NCBI GenBank assembly: GCA_029961685.1
Contig: JARWKL010000007.1
Coordinates: 12,960,013 to 13,024,012 of the forward strand
Reading direction: 5' to 3'
DNA from: Aristolochia californica
Taxonomy: Eukaryota > Streptophyta > Magnoliopsida > Piperales > Aristolochiaceae
DNA length: 64,000 nt
Shown: piece by piece, positions 1-12,094 of the stretch
How positions within the stretch are numbered: position 1 is the first letter of the stretch
Layout: every line of letters starts with the position of its first letter
Translations under genes and position numbers: made by a program
Notes under the pieces: generated by a model
Told to the model about the DNA's origin: nothing
The model's database searches: none
What the model saw: only the letters and a program-made list of their open reading frames with translations

Positions 1-986
1 TTTACTTTCTATATTTCATCTTTCTTCATATATTTCTTTTTACTTTCTATGTCTCATATTTCTTTCTATATTTCATTTTACTTTCTTTATTTTAACCTTC
101 TTTTTATATTTCATTTTACGTTCTATTTTTCACATTTCTTTCTTTAATTCATGATACTTTCTATACATCATTTTTTTACTATATTTTATTTTACTTTTTA
201 TATTTCATCTTTCTTTATAAACTTCATTTTACTTTTTATATTTCATCTTTCTTTCTATATTTCATTTTACTTTCTATATTTCACCTTTCTTTCTATATTT
301 CATTTCTCTTTCTATATTTCATTTCACTTTCTATATTTCATCTTTCTTTCTATATTTCATTTTAGTTTCTATATTTCATCTTTCTTTCTTTATTTCATGT
401 CACTTTCTATATATCGTTTTTCTTAATATATTTCATTTTACATTCTATTTTCCTTTCTATACTTCATCATTCTTTCTGTATTTCATTTTACTTTTTATAA
501 GTCATCTTTCTTTCTTTATTTTATTTTCTTTCTATATTTCATCTCACTTTCTATATTTTATCTTACTATCTATTTTTCATCTTACCTTCTATTTTTCATT
601 TTACTTTCTATATTTCATCTTCTTTCTACATTTCATTTTACTTTCTCTAATTCAACTTCCTTTCTCTATTTTATCTTTCTTTCCATTTTTCCTTTTTCTT
701 TCAATATTTTATTTTATTTTATTTTTATTTCTTCTTTCTTTCTATATTACATTTTACTTTCTATATTTCATATTTCTTTAGATATTTCATTTTTTGTTCT
801 ATATTTCATATTTCATTCTATATTTCATTTTACTTTCTTTATTTTAACCTTCTTTCTATATTTTATTTTACTTTCTATATTTCATATTTCTTTCTAAATT
901 TCACTTTACTTTCTATATTTAATCTTTCCTTCAGTATTTCATTTTACTTTCTATATTTCATCTTTCTTTCTATATTTTATTTTACT

Positions 987-3978
987 TTGTATTTTTCATC
1001 TTACTTTTTATTTTTCATTTTACTTTCTATATTTCAACTTCTTTCTATATTTCATTTTCCTTTCTATAATTCATCTTTCTCTCCATATTTCCATTTTCAT
1101 TCAATATTTCATTTTTTTATTTCATCTTTCTTTCTGTTTTACATTTTACTTTCTATATTTCATCTTTCTTTCTATATTTCCTTTAACTTTCTAAATATCT
1201 TCGCACTTTCTATATTTCATTTTAGTTTCTATATTTCATCTTTCTTTCTTTATTTCATGTTACTTTCTATATTTCATTTTTCTTTATATATTTCATTTTA
1301 CTTTCTATATTTCATTATACTTTCTATATTTCATATTTCATTCTATATTTCATTTTACTTTCTTTATTTTAAACTTCTTTCTATATTTTATTGTACTTTC
1401 TATATTTCATCTTTATTTATAAATTTTATTTTACTTTCTATATTTAATCTTTCTTTCTGTATTTTATTTTACTTTCAATATTTCATCTTTCTTTCTATAT
1501 TTTATTTTACTTTCTATTTTTCATCTTACTTTCTATTTTTCATTGTACTTTCTATATTTCAACTTCTTTCAATATTTCATTTTCCTTTCTATAATTCATC
1601 TTTCTTTCCGTATTTCCTTTTTCTTTCAATATTTTATTTTTTTATTTCATCTTTCTTTCTATATTACATTTTACTTTCTATATTTCATCTTTCTTTATAT
1701 ATTTCTTTTTACTTTCTATGTTTCATATTTCTTTCTATATTTCATTTTTCTTTCTTTATTTTAACCTTATTTCTATATTTCATTTCACTTGCTATTCTTC
1801 ATCTTTCTTTTTTTAATTCATGTTACTTTCTATACATCATTTTTTTTACTATATTTTATTTTACTTTCTATATTTCATCTTTCTTTATAAATTTCAATTT
1901 ACTTTTTATATTTCATCTTTCTTTCTATATTTATTTTTACTTTCTATATTTCATCTTTCTTTCTATATTTCATTTCACTTTCTATTTTTCATCTTTCTTT
2001 CTATATTTCATCTTTCTTTCTTTATTTCATGTTACTTTCTATATATCGTTTTTCTTACTATATTTCATTTTACATTCTTTATTTCATTTTACTTTCTATA
2101 CTTCATCATTCTTTCTTTATTTCATTTTACTTTTTATACTTCATCTTTCTTTCTTTATTTTATTTTACTTTCTATATTTCATCTTACTTTCTAATTTTCA
2201 TCTTACCTTCTATTTTTTATTTTACTTTCTATATTTCACCTTCTTTCTACATTTCATTTTACTTTCTATAATTCAACTTTCTTTCTATATTTTATCTTTC
2301 TTCCATTTTTCCTTTTTCTTTCAATATTTCATTTTATTTTAATTTTATTTCTTCTTTCTTTCTATATTACATTTTACTTTTATATATAATCTTCCTTTAA
2401 ATATTTCATTTTACTTTCTATATTTCATATGTTATTCTATATTTTATTTTACTTTCTTTATTTTAACCTTCTTTCTATATTTTATTTTACTTTCTATATT
2501 TCATCTTTCTTTCTAAATTTCATGTACATTCTATTTTCCTTTCTATACTTCATCATTCTTTCTGTATTTCATTTTACTTTTTATAAGTCATCTTTCTTTC
2601 TTTATTTTATTTTACTTTCTATATTTCATCTCACTTTCTATATTTTATCTTACTATCTATTTTTCATCTTACCTTCTATTTTTCATTTTACTTTCTATAT
2701 TTCATCTTCTTTCTACATTTTATTTTACTTTCTCTAATTCAACTTCCTTTCTCTATTTTACCTTTCTTTCCATTTTTCCTTTTTCTTTCAATATTTCATT
2801 TTATTTTATTTTTATTTCTTCTTTCTTTCTATATTACATTTTACTTTCTATATTTCATATTTCTTTAGATATTTCATTTTTTGTTCTATATTTCATATTT
2901 CATTCTATATTTCATTTTACTTTCTTTATTTTAACCTTCTTTCTATATTTTATTTTACTTTCTATATTTCATATTTCTTTCTAAATTTCACTTTACTTTC
3001 TATATTTAATCTTTCCTTCAGTATTTCATTTTACTTTCTATATTTCATCTTTCTTTCTTTATTTTATTTTACTTTCTATATTTCATCTTACTTTCTAATT
3101 TTCATCTTACCTTCTATTTTTTATTTTACTTTCTATATTTCTTCTTCTTTCTACATTTCATTTTACTTTCTATAATTCAACTTTCTTTCTATATTTTATC
3201 TTTCTTCCATTTTTCCTTTTTCTTTCAATATTTCATTTTATTTTAATTTTATTTCTTCTTTCTTTCTATATTACATTTTACTTTTATATATAATCTTCCT
3301 TTAAATATTTCATTTTACTTTCTATATTTCATATGTCATTCTATATTTCATTTTACTTTCTTTATTTTAACCTTCTTTCTATATTTTATTTTACTTTCTA
3401 TATTTCATCTTTCTTTCTAAATTTCATTTTACATTCTATTTTCCTTTCTATACTTCATCATTCTTTCTGTATTTCATTTTACTTTTTATAAGTCATCTTT
3501 CTTTCTTTATTTTATTTTACTTTCTATATTTCATCTCACTTTCTATACTTTATCTTACTATCTATTTTTCATCTTACCTTCTATTTTTCATTTTACTTTC
3601 TATATTTCATCTTCTTTCTACATTTTATTTTACTTTCTCTAATTCAACTTCCTTTCTCTATTTTATCTTTCTTTCCATTTTTCCTTTTTCTTTCAATATT
3701 TCATTTTATTTTATTTTTATTTCTTCTTTCTTTCTATATTACATTTTACTTTCTATATTTCATATTTCTTTAGATATTTCATCTTTTGTTCTATATTTCA
3801 TATTTCATTCTATATTTCATTTTACTTTCTTTATTTTAACCTTCTTTCTATATTTTATTTTACTTTCTATATTTCATATTTCTTTCTAAATTTCACTTTA
3901 CTTTCTATATTTAATCTTTCCTTCAGTATTTCATTTTACTTTCTATATTTCATCTTTCTTTCTTTATTTTATTTTACT
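987..3978. repeat. Family A HOR unit 1 (2,992 bp, internally duplicated)
   Basis: This interval is bounded by matching sites at 987 and 3979, where the same run of variant monomers begins again. Positions 987-2342 and 3979-5334 correspond base for base in length, and each is open for 451 codons with only scattered substitutions. The unit is about 905 bp longer than the family A base unit because it contains a nested tandem duplication in its second half. No part of it looks like a gene. Confidence 0.8.
2145..3953. repeat. Nested 904-bp tandem duplication within unit 1
   Basis: Sequence from about 2145-3048 repeats at about 3049-3953. Shared tags include the CTTCCTTTAAATATTT site (CC at 2394 and 3298, offset 904), the CATATG site (2427 and 3331) and the TTATAAGTCATC site (2581 and 3486, offset 905 after a 1 bp indel near 2524). 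The copies differ at only a few positions by eye. A period of 904 is not a multiple of 19 (47.6 monomers), so the breakpoints fell out of monomer phase. Confidence 0.83.
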
Positions 3979-6047
3979 TTGTATTTTTCATCTTACTTTC
4001 TATTTTTCATTTTACTTTCTATATTTCAATTTCTTTCTATATTTCATTTTCCTTTCTATAATTCATCTTTCTTTCCATATTTCCATTTTCATTCAATATT
4101 TCATTTTTTTATATCATCTTTCTTTCTGTTTTACATTTTACTTTCTATATTTCATCTTTCTTTCTATATTTCCTTTAACTTTCTAAATATCTTCGCACTT
4201 TCTATATTTCATTTTAGTTTCTATATTTCATCTTTCTTTCTTTATTTCATGTTACTTTCTATATTTCATCTTTCTTTATATATTTCATTTTACTTTCTAT
4301 ATTTCATTATACTTTCTATATTTCATATTTCATTTTATATTTCATTTTACTTTCTTTATTTTAACCTTCTTTCTATATTTTATTGTACTTTCTATATTTC
4401 ATCTTTATTTATAAATTTTATTTTACTTTCTATATTTAATCTTTCTTTCTGTATTTTATTTTACTTTCAATATTTCATCTTTCTTTCTATATTTTATTTT
4501 ACTTTCTATTTTTCATCTTACTTTCTATTTTTCATTGTACTTTCTATATTTCAACTTCTTTCAATATTTCATTTTCCTTTCTATAATTCATTTTTCTTTC
4601 CGTATTTCCTTTTTCTTTCAATATTTCATTTTTTTATTTCATCTTTCTTTCTATATTACATTTTACTTTCTATATTTCATCTTTCTTTATATATTTCTTT
4701 TTACTTTCTATGTTTCATATTTCTTTCTATATTTCATTTTTCTTTCTTTATTTTAACCTTATTTCTATATTTCATTTCACTTTCTATTCTTCATCTTTCT
4801 TTTTTTAATTCATGTTACTTTCTATACATCATTTTTTTTACTATATTTTATTTTACTTTCTATATTTCATCTTTCTTTATAAATTTCATTTTACTTTTTA
4901 TTTTTCATCTTTCTTTCTATATTTCTTTTTACTTTCTATATTTCATCTTTCTTTCTATATTTCATTTCACTTTCTATTTTTCATCTTTCTTTCTATATTT
5001 CATCTTTCTTTCTTTATTTCATGTTACTTTCTATATATCGTTTTTCTTACTATATTTCATTTTACATTCTATATTTCATTTTACTTTCTATACTTCATCA
5101 TTCTTTCTGTATTTCATTTTACTTTTTATATTTCATCTTTCTTTCTTTATTTTATTTTACTTTCTATATTTCATCTTACTTTCTAATTTTCATCTTACCT
5201 TCTATTTTTTATTTTACTTTCTATATTTCATCTTCTTTCAACATTTCATTTTACTTTCAATAATTCAACTTTCTTTCTATATTTTATATTTCTTCCATTT
5301 TTCCTTTTTCTTTCAATATTTCATTTTATTTTAATTTTATTTCTTCTTTCTTTCTATATTACATTTTACTTTTATATATAATCTTCCTTTAAATATTTCA
5401 TATGTCATTCTATATTTCATTTTACTTTCTTTATTTTAACCTTCTTTCTATATTTTATTTTACTTTCTATATTTCATCTTTCTTTCTAAATTTCATTTTA
5501 CATTCTATTTTCCTTTCTATACTTCATCATTCTTTCTGTATTTCATTTTACTTTTTATAAGTCATCTTTCTTTCTTTATTTTATTTTACTTTCTATATAT
5601 CATCTCACTTTCTATATTTTATCTTACTATCTATTTTTCATCTTACCTTCTATTTTTCATTTTACTTTCTATATTTCATCTTCTTTCTACATTTCATTTT
5701 ACTTTCTCTAATTCAACTTCCTTTCTCTATTTTATCTTTCTTTCCATTTTTCCTTTTTCTTTCAATATTTTATTTTATTTTATTTTTATTTCTTCTTTCT
5801 TTCTATATTACATTTTACACTCTATATTTCATATTTCTTTAGATATTTCATTTTTTGTTCTATATTTCATATTTCATTCTATATTTCATTTTACTTTCTT
5901 TATTTTAACCTTCTTTCTATATTTTATTTTACTTTCTATATTTCATATTTCTTTCTAAATTTCACTTTACTTTCTATATTTAATCTTTCCTTCAGTATTT
6001 CATTTTACTTTCTATATTTCATCTTTCTTTCTATATTTTATTTTACT
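3979..6047. repeat. Family A HOR unit 2 (2,069 bp, one monomer deleted)
   Basis: The unit matches unit 1 at an offset of 2,992 over its first 1.4 kb. Near 5400 the monomer that precedes CATATGTC in unit 1 (3311-3331) and unit 3 (about 8017-8036) is absent, and the offset changes by exactly 19 bp. This accounts for 2,069 rather than 2,088 bp. The unit begins with the TTTGTATTTTTCATC variant and ends where unit 3 takes up the same order of variants. Confidence 0.8.
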
Positions 6048-8126
6048 TTCTATTTTTCATCTTACTTTCTATTTTTCATTTTACTTTCTATATTTCAACT
6101 TCTTTCTATATTTCATTTTCCTTTCTATAATTCATCTTTCTTTCCATATTTCCATTTTCATTCAATATTTTATTTTTTTATTTCATCTTTCTTTCGGTTT
6201 TACATTTTACTTTCTATATTTCATCTTTCTTTCTATATTTCCTTTAACTTTCTAAATATCTTCGCACTTTTTATATTTCATTTTAGTTTCTATATTTCAT
6301 CTTTCTTTCTTTATTTCATGTTACTTTCTATATTTCATCTTTATTTATATATTTCATTTTACTTTCTATATTTCATTATACTTTCTATATTTCATATTTC
6401 ATTCTATATTTCATTTTACTTTCTTTATTTTAACCTTCTTTCTATATTTTATTGTACTTTCTATATTTCATCTTTATTTATAAATTTTATTTTACTTTCT
6501 ATATTTAATCTTTCTTTCTGTATTTTATTTTGCTTTCAATATTTCATCTTTCTTTCTATATTTTATTTTACTTTCTATTTTTCATCTTACTTTCTATTTT
6601 TCATTGTACTTTCTATATTTCAACTTCTTTCAATATTTCATTTTCCTTTCTATAATTCATCTTTCTTTCCGTATTTCCTTTTTCTTTCAATATTTCATTT
6701 TTTTATTTCATCTTTCTTTCTATATTACATTTTACTTTCTATATTTCATCTTTCTTTATATATTTCTTTTTACTTTCTATGTTTCCTATTTCTTTCTATA
6801 TTTTATTTTATCTTCTTTCTATATTTCATTTTAGTTTCTATATCTCATCTTTCTTTCGTTATTTCATGTTACTTTCTATATTTCATCTTTCTTTATATAT
6901 TTCATTTTACTATCTATATTTCATTATACATTCTATATTTCATATTTCATTCTATATTTCATCTTACTTTCTTTATTTTAACCTTCTTTCTATATTTTAT
7001 TTTACTTTCTATATTTTATTTTTCTTTCTAACTTTCATTTTACTTTCTATATTTAATATTTCTTTCTGTATTTCATTTTACTTTCTATATTTCATCTTTC
7101 TTTCTATATTTTATTTTACTTTCTATTTTTCATCCTACTTTCTATTTTTCATATTACTTTCTATATTACAACTTCTTTCTGTATTTCATTTTCCTTTCTA
7201 TAATTCATCTTTCTTTCCATATTTCCTTTTTCTTTCAATATTTTATTTTTTTATTTCATCTTTCTTTCTATATTACATTTTACTTTCTATATTTCATCTT
7301 TCTTTATATATTTCTTTTTACTTTCTATGTTTCATATTTCTTTCTATATTTCATTTTTCTTTCTTTATTTTAACCTTATTTCTATATTTCATTTCACTTT
7401 CTATTCTTCATCTTTCTTTTTTTAATTCATGTTACTTTCTATACATCATTTTTTTTACTATATTTTATTTTACTTTCTATATTTCATCTTTCTTTATAAA
7501 TTTCAATTTACTTTTTATATTTCATCTTTCTTTCTATATTTATTTTTACTTTCTATATTTCATCTTTCTTTCTATATTTCATTTCACTTTCTATTTTTCA
7601 TCTTTCTTTCTATATTTCATCTTTCTTTCTTTATTTCATGTTACTTTCTATATATCGTTTTTCTTACTATATTTCATTTTACATTCTATATTTCATTTTA
7701 CTTTCTATACTTCATCATTCTTTCTGTATTTCATTTTACTTTTTATATTTCATCTTTCTTTCTTTATTTTATTTTACTTTCTATATTTCATCTTACTTTC
7801 TAATTTTCATCTTACCTTCTATTTTTTATTTTACTTTCTATATTTCATCTTCTTTCTACATTTCATTTTACTTTCTATAATTCAACTTTCTTTCTATATT
7901 TTATCTTTCTTCCATTTTTCCTTTTTCTTTCAATATTTCATTTTATTTTAATTTTATTTCTTCTTTCTTTCTATATTACATTTTACTTTTATATATAATC
8001 TTCCTTTAAATATTTCATTTTACTTTCTATATTTCATATGTCATTCTATATTTCATTTTACTTTCTTTATTTTAACCTTCTTTCTATATTTTATTTTACT
8101 TTCTATATTTCATCTTTCTTTCTAAA
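6048..8126. repeat. Family A HOR unit 3 (partial, carries a 548-bp insertion)
   Basis: Bases 6048-6780 follow unit 2 at an offset of 2,069 (for example the site at 4249 lies at 6318). Bases from about 7330 to 8126 follow unit 2 at an offset of 2,617 (4812 to 7429, 5021 to 7638). The 548 bp change is the inserted block listed separately. Family A order is lost after about 8126, so this unit is incomplete at its right end. Confidence 0.8.
6780..7328. repeat. 548-bp family B-type block inserted in a family A unit
   Basis: The block carries tags that units 1 and 2 lack but that are typical of family B: CTTTCGTTATTTCATG (6856), CTTTCTAACTTTC (7027) and ATATTACAAC. It matches 57,382-57,918 at a constant offset of 50,590 and shares private variants with it, including TATCTCATC (6841 and 57,431), the TTTTATTTTTCTTTC variant, TTTAATATTTC and CATATTACTTTC followed by CTTTCTGTATTTC. 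About 80 bp of family A sequence (6706-6785) is repeated at 7254-7333 and flanks the block as a direct repeat. This suggests recombination or templated insertion through shared monomers. Confidence 0.8.
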
Positions 8127-9308
8127 TTTCATTTTACTTTCTATATTTAATCTTTCTTTCTGTATTTCATTTTACTTTCTATATTTCATCTTTCTTTTTA
8201 TATTTTATTTTACTTTCTATTTTTCATCTTACTTTCTATTTTTCATTTTACTTTCTATATTTCATCTTACTTTCTATTTTTCATCTTACCTTCTATTTTT
8301 CATTTTACTTTCTATATTTCATTTTACTTTCTATATTTCATATTTCATATTTCATTCTATATTTCTTTTTTCTTTCTTTATTTTAAACTTCTTTCTATAT
8401 TTTATTTTACTTTTTATATTTAATCTTTCTTTCTAAATTTCATTTTACTTTCTATATTTAATCTTTCTTTCTGTATTTCATTTTACTTTCTATATTTCAT
8501 CTTTCTTTTTATATTTTATTTTACTTTCTATTTTTCATCTTACTTTCTATTTTTCATTTTACTTTCTATATTTCATCTTGCTTTCTATTTTTCATCTTAC
8601 CTTCTATTTTTTATTTTACTTTCTATATTTCATCTTCTTTCTACGTTTCATTTTACTTTCTATAATTCAACTTTCTTTCTATATTTTATCTTTCTTTCTA
8701 TTTTCCCTTATATTTTATCTATACTTCATCATTCTTTCTGTATTTTATTTTACTTTCTATATTTCATCTTTCTTTGTAAATTTCATTTTACTTTTTATAT
8801 TTCATCTTTCTTTCTATATTTCATTTTACTTTCTATATTTCAAATTTCTTTCTATATTTCATTTCACTTTCTATATTTCATCTTTCTTTCTATATTTCAT
8901 TTTAGTTTCTATAATTCATCTTTCTTTCTTTATTTCATGTCACTTTCTATATATCGTTTTTCTTACTATATTTCATTTTACATTCTATATTTTATTTTAC
9001 TTTCTATACTTCATCATTCTTCCTGTATTTAATTTTACTTTCAATATTTCATCTTTCTTTCTTTATTTTATTTTACTTTCTATATTTCATCTCACTTTCT
9101 ATATTTCATCTTACTTTCTATTTTTCATCTTACCTTCTATTTTTCATTTTACGTTCTATATTTCATCTTCTTTCTACATTTCATTTTACTTTCAATAATT
9201 CAACTTTCTTTCCATAATTTATCTTTCTTTGCATTTTCCCTTTTTCTTTCAATATTTCAATTTTTTTATTTTTTTTGTTCTTTCTTTCTATATTACATTT
9301 TACTTTCT
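8127..9308. repeat. Transition segment of 19-bp monomers
   Basis: This segment is ordinary monomer sequence without a clear local period. A 9 bp slip gives three successive CATATTT steps near 8337-8357, followed by TTTTAAACTTC. The same combination recurs near 46,665-46,720. The right part (about 8,560-9,300) resembles about 47,650-48,420, including the CAATAATTC and CAATTTTTTT variants. No gene is seen. Confidence 0.75.
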
Positions 9309-10860
9309 ATATTTCATCTTTCTTTAGATATTTCATTTTACTTTCTATATTTCATATTTCATTCTATATTTCATTTTACTTTCTTTATTTTAACCTTCTT
9401 TCTATATTTTATTTTACTTTCTATATTTCATCTTTTTTTCTAAATTTCATTTTACTTTCTAAATTTAATCTTTCTTTCTGTATTTCAGTTTAATTTCTAT
9501 ATTTCATCTTTCTTTTTATATTTTATTTTACTTTCTATTTTTCATCTTACTTTCTATTTTTCATTTTACTTTCGATATTTCAACTTCTTTCTATATTTCA
9601 TTTTACTTTCTATAATTCATCTTTCTTTCCATATTTCCAATTTCATTCAATATTTCATTTTTTTATTTCATCTTTCTTTCTGTTTTACATTTTACTTTCT
9701 ATATTTCATCCTTCTTTCTATAATCCATCTTTCTTTCCATATTTCCATTTTCACTCAATGTTTCATCTTTCTTTCTACATTTCCTTTAACTTTCTAAATA
9801 TCTTCAAATTTTCTATATTTGATTTTACCTTCTTTCTATATTTCATTTTAGTTTCTATATTTCATCTTGCTTTCTTAATTTCATGTTACTTTCTATATTT
9901 CATCTTTCTTTATATATTTCATTTTACTTTCTATATTTCATATTTCATTCTATATTTCATTTTACTTTCTTTATTTTAACCTTCTTTCTATATTTTATTT
10001 TACTTTCAACATTTCATCTTTCTTTATAAATTTCATTTTACTTTCTATATTTAATCTTTCTTTCTGTATTTCATTTTACTTTCTATATTTCATCTTTCTT
10101 TAGATATTTCATTTTACTTTCTATATTTCATATTTCATTCTATATTTCATTTTACTTTCTTTATTTTAACCTTCTTTCTATATTTTATTTTACTTTCTAT
10201 ATTTCATCTTTTTTTCTAAATTTCATTTTACTTTCTAAATTTAATCTTTCTTTCTGTATTTCAGTTTAATTTCTATATTTCATCTTTCTTTTTATATTTT
10301 ATTTTACTTTCTATTTTTCATCTTACTTTCTATTTTTCATTTTACTTTCGATATTTCAACTTCTTTCTATATTTCATTTTACTTTCTATAATTCATCTTT
10401 CTTTCCATATTTCCAATTTCATTCAATATTTCATTTTTTTATTTCATCTTTCTTTCTGTTTTACATTTTACTTTCTATATTTCATCCTTCTTTCTATAAT
10501 CCATCTTTCTTTCCATATTTCCATTTTCACTCAATGTTTCATCTTTCTTTCTACATTTCCTTTAACTTTCTAAATATCTTCAAATTTTCTATATTTGATT
10601 TTACCTTCTTTCTATATTTCATTTTAGTTTCTATATTTCATCTTGCTTTCTTAATTTCATGTTACTTTCTATATTTCATCTTTCTTTATATATTTCATTT
10701 TACTTTCTATATTTCATATTTCATTCTATATTTCATTTTACTTTCTTTATTTTAACCTTCTTTCTATATTTTATTTTACTTTCAACATTTCATCTTTCTT
10801 TATAAATTTCATTTTACTTTCTATATTTAATCTTTCTTTCTGTATTTCATTTTACTTTCT
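9309..10860. repeat. Tandem duplication, 776-bp unit, two near-identical copies
   Basis: Copy 1 spans about 9309-10084 and copy 2 about 10085-10860. The offset is 776 for the TCTTTAGATA site (9321 and 10097), the CAATGTTTCATC site (9757 and 10533) and the TCTTCAAATTTTC variant near 9800 and 10577. I saw no substitution between the copies over most of their length. The join after copy 2 carries an extra A in TATTTACATC. Such close identity suggests a recent event or an assembly artefact. The period is 40.8 monomers. Confidence 0.9.
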
Positions 10861-12094
10861 ATATTTACATCTTTCTTTCTATATTTTATTTTACTTTCTA
10901 TTTTTCATCTTACTTTCTATTTTTCATTTTACTTTCTATATTTCAACTTCTTTCTATATTTCATTTTCCTTTCTATAATTCATCTTTCTTTCTATAATTC
11001 ATCTTTCTTTCCATATTTCTTTTTTCTTTCAATATTTCATTTTTTATTCCATCTTTCTTTTTATATTACATTTTACTTTCTATATTTCATATTTCTTTAT
11101 ATATTTCTTTTTGCTTTCTATATTTCATATTTCTTTATATATTTCTTTTTGCTTTCTATATTTCATATTTCTTTATATATTTCTTTATATATTTCTTTTT
11201 ACTTTCTATATTTCATATTTTTTTATATATTTCTTTTTACTTTCTATATTTCAGTTAACTTTCTATGTTTCATATTTCTTTCTACATTTTATTTTACTTT
11301 CTTTATTTTAACCTTTTTTCTATATTTCATCTTTCTTTATATATTTCATTTTAGTTTCTATATTTCATCTTTCTTTCTTTATTTCATGTTACTTTCTATA
11401 TATCGTTTTTCTTACTATATTTCATTTTACATTCTATATTTTATTTTACTTTCTATACTTCATCATTCTTTCTGTATTACATTTTACTTTCTATATTTCA
11501 TCTTTCTTTCTTTATTTTATTTTACTTTCTATATTTCATCTCACTTTCTATATTTCATATTAATTTCTATTTTTCGTCTTACCTTCTATTTTTCATTTTC
11601 TTTTCTATATTTCATCTTCTTTCTACATTTTATTTTACTTTCTATTATTCAACTTTCTTTCTTTATTTTATCTTTCTTTCAATTTTTCCTTTTTCTTTCA
11701 ATATTTCATTTTTTTTATTTTTCTTTCTTCTTTCATTCTATATTACATTTTACTTTCTACATTTCATCTTTCTTTAGATATTTCATTTTACTTTCTATAT
11801 TTCATATTTCATTCTATATTTCATTTTACTTTCTTTATTTTTACCTTCTTTCTATATTTTATTTTACTTTCTATATTTCATCTTTCTTTCTAAATTTTAT
11901 TTTACTTTCTATATTTAATCTTTCTTTCTGTATTTCATTTTACTTTCTATATTTCATTTTTCTTTCTATATTTTATTTTACTTTCTATTTTTCATCTTAC
12001 TTTCTATTTTTCATTTTACTTTCTATATTTCAACTTCTTTCTATATTTCATTTTCCTTTCTATAATTCATCTTTCTTTCTGTAATTCATCTTTC
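10861..12094. repeat. Monomer segment with a short dimer expansion
   Basis: This segment is ordinary family monomers joining two duplicated segments. It contains a 38 bp dimer run, listed separately, and one copy of the TATATATCGTTTTTC tag near 11,396. From about 11,780 to 12,080 it has the usual order of TTTAATC, TTTTTCATC and TATAATTC variants. No gene, promoter or unique sequence is seen. Confidence 0.75.
11082..11240. repeat. 38-bp dimer run
   Basis: A 38 bp dimer starting ATATTTCATATTTC and ending in GCTTTCT begins at 11082, 11120 and 11158. A fourth, diverged start follows near 11208, after an extra 12 bp TTTATATATTTC step in the third copy. The G of GCTTTCT is a private variant shared by the first two copies, so they are recent duplicates of a monomer pair. 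Confidence 0.85.

Larger units (their letters stand above)
1..8126. repeat. Family A higher-order repeat domain, base unit about 2,087 bp
   Basis: A tag made of a T-run followed by GTTC recurs with its G at 796, 2883, 3788 and 5857. The intervals are 2,087, 905 and 2,069 bp. A second tag, TATCTTCGCAC, has its CGCAC at 1202, 4194 and 6263, with intervals of 2,992 and 2,069. These reconcile if the base unit is about 2,087 bp (110 x 19 = 2,090), one unit carries an internal 904 bp duplication, and another has lost one monomer. Homology to this pattern stops near 8126, where the expected ACATTCTATTTTCC variant is replaced by ordinary monomers. Bases 1-986 are the end of a preceding unit and resemble 42,990-43,940. 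Boundaries are approximate to a few monomers. Confidence 0.85.

Noticed and set aside
987..2342. 451-codon open frame as a protein-coding gene, with its copy at 3979-5334
   Set aside because: It is pure 19 bp repeat, overlapped by open stretches in the other two + frames, and has a residue composition set by the monomer. It has no distinct start context, domain or codon bias, and its preserved length follows from HOR duplication.
6780..7328. Transposon insertion as the cause of the 548 bp block
   Set aside because: The block is itself satellite monomers and has no inverted termini or coding sequence. The flanking direct repeat of about 80 bp is ordinary family A sequence, too long for a target-site duplication.
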